A stretch of DNA of 64,000 nt from Humulus lupulus (Eukaryota > Streptophyta > Magnoliopsida > Rosales > Cannabaceae). Positions within the stretch are counted from its first letter, which is position 1, and every line of letters begins with the position of its first letter. Shown here one piece after another: positions 60,313-64,000 of this stretch. The notes beneath the pieces were generated by a model. The model saw only the letters and a program-made list of their open reading frames with translations. It had not been told where the DNA came from and made no database searches. The DNA lies in contig NC_084793.1 in the NCBI RefSeq assembly GCF_963169125.1, positions 141,090,297 through 141,154,296 on the forward strand, in the 5' to 3' direction. The position numbers and the translations under genes were made by a program.

Positions 60313-62772
60313 CCGCTATTGTTTTAATAACCGTTGCTTCGGGATAAATTCCATATCTTTAAGAGTTTTTTGCTCATGTATATACCTCTTTTGGGCTCCA
60401 TTGCTCGTGCCCACCAAATGAGGTCCTCTGGAAATAGTAGTTATATCTCCTCCTACTATTGGGGGAGGGTTGACTTGGTTTTGATTCATTTGAGTCCTTG
60501 GCTGACTTGTCGATGTTTCTGGAGCTGAAAGAGAATTTTTTCTAGTAGATTGATTGGGAGCAACTCAATTTCGGGTGTACTGGGCTAACGGTCCTGCCCA
60601 AATGAGGATCTCAATCTCATCCTTCAGTGGTTGGTAATCATCGGTATTATGATCGATCTCATTATGGTATTGGCAAAACTTTGAGGTATCTCTCTTCGCC
60701 CTCTGATACCTTAATGGCTCTGGTTTCTTCCACGGAAGGCGATTAGAGTTTGCTAGAAAATATGTTCCCGTGCATCTGTAAGGTCAGTGTAAGTGGCATA
60801 AATGGGCTTCAATTTTTCCCCAGACTTGTTTTTCTTTGTGTTGTTCTGGTCATATTCACCATTCGCTTTGGTTATTCTGGGTAACAGGTTGAGCCGTAGT
60901 TGCACCGCCTGTCATCGCTCCACCGGGCTGAATAGGGGCGTGGCTGGTTCCTGTGACAGTCTGCTATAGCAGATCGCGCCTCTTCCAAGTTTATCCACTC
61001 CTAAGCTCGGGCTAAGAATTCTTCTACACTTTTAACCCCTTTTCGTTGGAGCTTCTGCCATAGATCGCCTCCGAACAGGATTCCTGTTCTCATCACCATG
61101 AGCTTCGAGCTATCATCAGTGTCTCTAGCTCGTGCTGCAAATTTTGTGAATCTACTTAGATATAATTTCAAGGACTCACCGGGTTGTTGTTTTATGTTGG
61201 CCAATGAGTCGACCTCTATGTGAGTTGCCTTTGAATCTCAGAACGCATTCTTGAACTCGGAAGAAAACTTCTTCCAAGAGCTTATCGAATGTTTTTTGTA
61301 CTTCTTGAATCACTCTCTAGCAGGTCCAATTAGAGTCGTGGGGAACATAATACACCTTAGGTCGAACTCGACATAGTGGGCCATCATCTACCTATTGAAG
61401 ATCCCGAGGTGGTCGGATGGATCTGTGTTTCCTTCAAGTGTTGGCATGTTCGACATCCTGAAGCCAATAGAATACGTAGCTACTGCAATGTTTTGGGTGA
61501 AAGGTTCAAGCTCTTCATCGGAGTCACAATCATCAATCCTTTTTCTAGATAAGAGCTTCTTCATCTGGTCCTCCATCAAGGCCAGTCGCTCAAGGGTTGG
61601 GTCTTTGTACTCTAGGTTAGGTGGGAGCTATTCACCAGATCCCATCCTATTGTACGCGTTTTATGGGTTGTTGTCCCTCCAAGTTCGAGCTTGGTTAGGT
61701 GGGACATTCCCATTGTCGCATACGATAGACGGACCTCCCTCGTGTCGAGTATAACTCATATCATCATTGTGAGTTGGATACCTCCTTTGTGAATTCAAAT
61801 GATCACGCAGGTGGGGATGTGGATCGAAACGAGGACTTTGTGATGAACTAAGATGATTCCTCAGGTCGCTCTCAGACCTGCCTCCACGTTGGCTCCCCGT
61901 CTAGTAACTTCCATTTGCAAAACTTACAGCCTGCAACTAAGATTGAGGACCTGGATTATGTGCACGTGCCCGTGGGACGTAAGTGTCTACTGATGGGGGA
62001 GGATTTCTCCTACTATTTCCACGAGCTGGAGCATATCTTTATGGGCATGGTTGCGTAGGATGTCTAACCGGCGATGGAGGATGTCTTATCAGTGAGACCA
62101 TCCTTGTTCCATCAGGACAGACTAAATTAACCTGCCTCAGTTCTACCCCAATGTCCCAAGTTCTTTGTGCCTAGGGTTCTAATCGTGGCGCAGGAGGATT
62201 CACTGGGGTATTTTGTCTCCGTGAATTTGTCCCATCTCGCCCTAGTGGGTTGTTATAGGCATTCCTAAGAATCTGTGTGGAAGGCACAGAGTTGGGGGTC
62301 GCAGTTCTGACCGACCTACTGACATGCGGATGATGGTTCCTGTGATGATTAGTGGGCTGAGTACTCCGGTGATTTCCCTTCTAACGCACAGAGCTTAGAG
62401 TGGCGGTCTTGACAGAATGACTGGATTTGGACCAGTTATTCCTGTGAACTTATGGGACCCACTTTGCCTCTTTTCGACATTAGCATCGGTTGCAAGAGGG
62501 GGTAATCGAGCCAAGACCTCCTCGATCTAACTATTTTCCCTAGAAAGATGGCTCCTTAATTGGGCATTCTCCATCTCGACGGCTATTAGATATCCTGAAT
62601 TAGGATTTGTTGGGAGTGACGCTGAACTCCTAGCGTCGTGTTGGCCCACCGGCTGCTTCCCAGTACATTGCTGAACATCTGGGAGATTTTTAGTGGGAAT
62701 GACTGTTTGATGCGCCTCTTACCCACCAGGCTGTTCCATTTCATTCTCATGCATTAATCTAGTAACCACCAT
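60313..62772 (-). pseudogene. Gypsy gag remnant
   Basis: A candidate start at 62770-62772 (MVVTRLMHENEMEQPGG, then a stop). Recognisable pieces: MEDQMKKLLSRKR (61388-61579), SMPTLEGNTDP-like capsid entry (here NMPTLEGNTDPSDHL), QQPGESLKLYLSRFTKFAAR (61001-61204), and FCQYHNEIDHNTDDYQPLKD near 60640, the His/Cys region typical of Tat gag. Stops are frequent. Confidence 0.78.
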
Positions 62773-62817
62773 GATGAACGTCGACGGAAACTTGTAAAGG
62801 ATTAAGCACTAATTTTC

Positions 62818-62837
62818 TCTCAACGAAAGCACCAAAC
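62818..62837 (-). promoter_or_regulatory. Possible primer binding site of the gypsy element
   Basis: Minus strand TTTGGTGCTTTCGTTGAG directly after the LTR end. It is in the right place; I did not match it securely to a tRNA. Confidence 0.4.
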
Positions 62838-63407
62838 TGTTGATGCAGTTTTTTTGCCAATAGTAGATTTAGAAATCTAATAAGAGTATTAATGCTTATT
62901 TACAAACCATAATGAACTTATATGAAGCCTTTCTTACACACGCAATTTTACGTGGTTCAGTGGTTAAAATCCACCTAGTCCACGAGACAATATTATTGCT
63001 CTTCTCTCACAATTTTTGTAGAGTTTTAGTATTACAAAAAAGGCAATCCCTTTTCCTGTCCATTATCAATTATATTTATAGTGGAATTTCCTGGACAGGT
63101 TTGGGTAACCGTGTGCATAAATATTGTATAAATTTAATACAGACAATTCCCATTTACATAGAGATATGATTGCCTAACAGAATATACTCAGGTTATCTCG
63201 GACAATAAATAATAAATGTGCAATACAACCTAGGCATTAATGAGCATATAGAGTGCCTTCGAGTCTCTTGGGATCTTTCAGTATGCATCATGACCAGGTT
63301 TCCACGAGCTGAAAATATTCAGAGTGCCCTAATGGGGATCCGACCCCTACATGTCTCGAACTAGACCGTCATCCTAAGAGGCGACCTGCTAATTAACTGA
63401 ATGTCAT
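62838..63407 (-). repeat. Gypsy 5' LTR (right end cut by LTR-H)
   Basis: The left limit is TGTTGATGCAG at 62838, next to the primer site. It contains a TATA-like CTATAAATATAATTG on the minus strand near 63070. The right limit is uncertain because LTR-H starts at 63408; no partner LTR is left to compare. Confidence 0.6.
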
Positions 63408-64000
63408 TGTAACGCCCTACTTTCTTAGAGCAATTACTATGTGAGTAAAAAATGTGCCATTAGCTCGCTAATCGAGGTTTTAGGTTAAAAGTGTGACTAA
63501 ACCGAAATAAAAATTGCTTAATGACCTTAAGTATAAAAATTACATTCATTGAAATCATAGAAAGTTATACATTTGGGATCCCAAAAATATTGTTTAGAAA
63601 GATTATTACAACTCAAAAATAGAAGTACAGTTGACCTAGGGGACAAAACAAACCAATAAAGTACATTTTCCCAAAATAACCCTGGTCGTGGTTGCCAGGT
63701 AGGTCGAACATGTACTCATCGCTCCACGCTCTCCGTACTCATGGTTGGTCGACCTTTCCCTTGCACTTAACTGCACCATAGAGCACTCGTGAGCAAAAGC
63801 CCAGCAAGAAAACTCAATACAAAACATTTAACATATACATAGCATTTCACAGTATACAACAACACAGCCAACGGGCAAATCACATAGTGGCCAACGCCGT
63901 CCTAGGCGCTTTACCAGGACCTAGGTTCGCGGTCTTCATCGAGCGGGTGGATACAACACCCTAGGAGGGTCTCGCCCTAATTACCTGCACTCAACGTCGA
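63408..64000 (-). mobile_element. H: TGTAACG-family LTR, runs off the window
   Basis: Starts TGTAACGCCCTACTTTC, followed by AGCTCGCTAATCGAGG as in G. The conserved block lies at 63755-63815 (minus-strand GCTCACGAGTGCT). The right end is outside the window, so it could be a solo LTR or part of a full element. Confidence 0.82.

Larger units (their letters stand above)
56742..63407 (-). mobile_element. Ty3/gypsy element (Tat-like), decayed, 3' end missing
   Basis: Minus-strand order is 5' LTR (from 63407), gag, protease, RT, RNase H, a second RNase H, integrase. The order with integrase last identifies Ty3/gypsy. The extra RNase H domain after the usual one is characteristic of the Tat/Ogre group. 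The integrase C-terminus (VGDLVLRRVF on the minus strand near 56745) is cut by LTR-G, so the 3' LTR is absent. Many stops and frameshifts. Confidence 0.9.

Overview
This window looks like repeat-rich nuclear DNA of a flowering plant, probably a dicot. It is AT-rich. Almost all of it is LTR retrotransposons and their solo LTRs, many inserted inside one another. I found one convincing host gene, a short PADRE/DUF4228 protein at 17219-17659 with a TATA-type promoter in front of it. No bacterial-type operons, CRISPR arrays, rRNA or tRNA genes are visible.

Layout from left to right. Positions 1-8715: an old Ty1/copia element on the minus strand (copia-4), cut by a long LTR (LTR-I, which itself holds solo LTR D1) and by a 934-bp solo LTR placed exactly in the reverse transcriptase YVDD codons. 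9099-10013: solo LTR K. 10560-15828: a Mutator-like element with long inverted repeats, split by solo LTR C, which is in turn split by solo LTR D2. 15829-18400: the genic island with the PADRE gene. 18415-20043: LTR and gag remnant of copia-5, carrying a (TC)47 microsatellite. 20044-44358: copia-3 (minus), which hosts solo LTR F, solo LTR E (which hosts the full-length copia-1), a 750-bp MULE/MITE, and solo LTR A (which hosts solo LTRs J and B). 44359 to about 54075: copia-2 (plus), inserted in copia-3 and truncated at its 3' LTR. 54090-54215: a scrambled junction. 54213-56741: LTR-G. 56742-63407: a decayed Ty3/gypsy element (Tat-like, with two RNase H domains, minus). 63408-64000: LTR-H, running off the end.

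Many insertions can be bounded to the base by TG...CA ends and matching target-site duplications (TSDs): E, copia-1, A, B, D2, F, J, L4 and the 750-bp MULE are perfect; C, D1 and K are 4 of 5. The insertion history can therefore be read as a stack up to four levels deep (copia-5 > copia-3 > E > copia-1; copia-5 > copia-3 > A > B). None of the retroelement polyproteins is intact. Copia-1 is the youngest-looking copy, with nearly identical LTRs, yet its gag core is deleted and partly replaced by a 45-bp tandem repeat.

The most unusual pattern is that several unrelated LTR families each carry a short GC-rich cassette built from one repeated 'word' (for example GCGCT, GGCGAT, GACCAGTC, GTCGCGACTTGG), set in otherwise AT-rich sequence. 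Within one family the word differs between copies although the flanks still align. I found no established explanation from the sequence and flag this as the best candidate for something undescribed.
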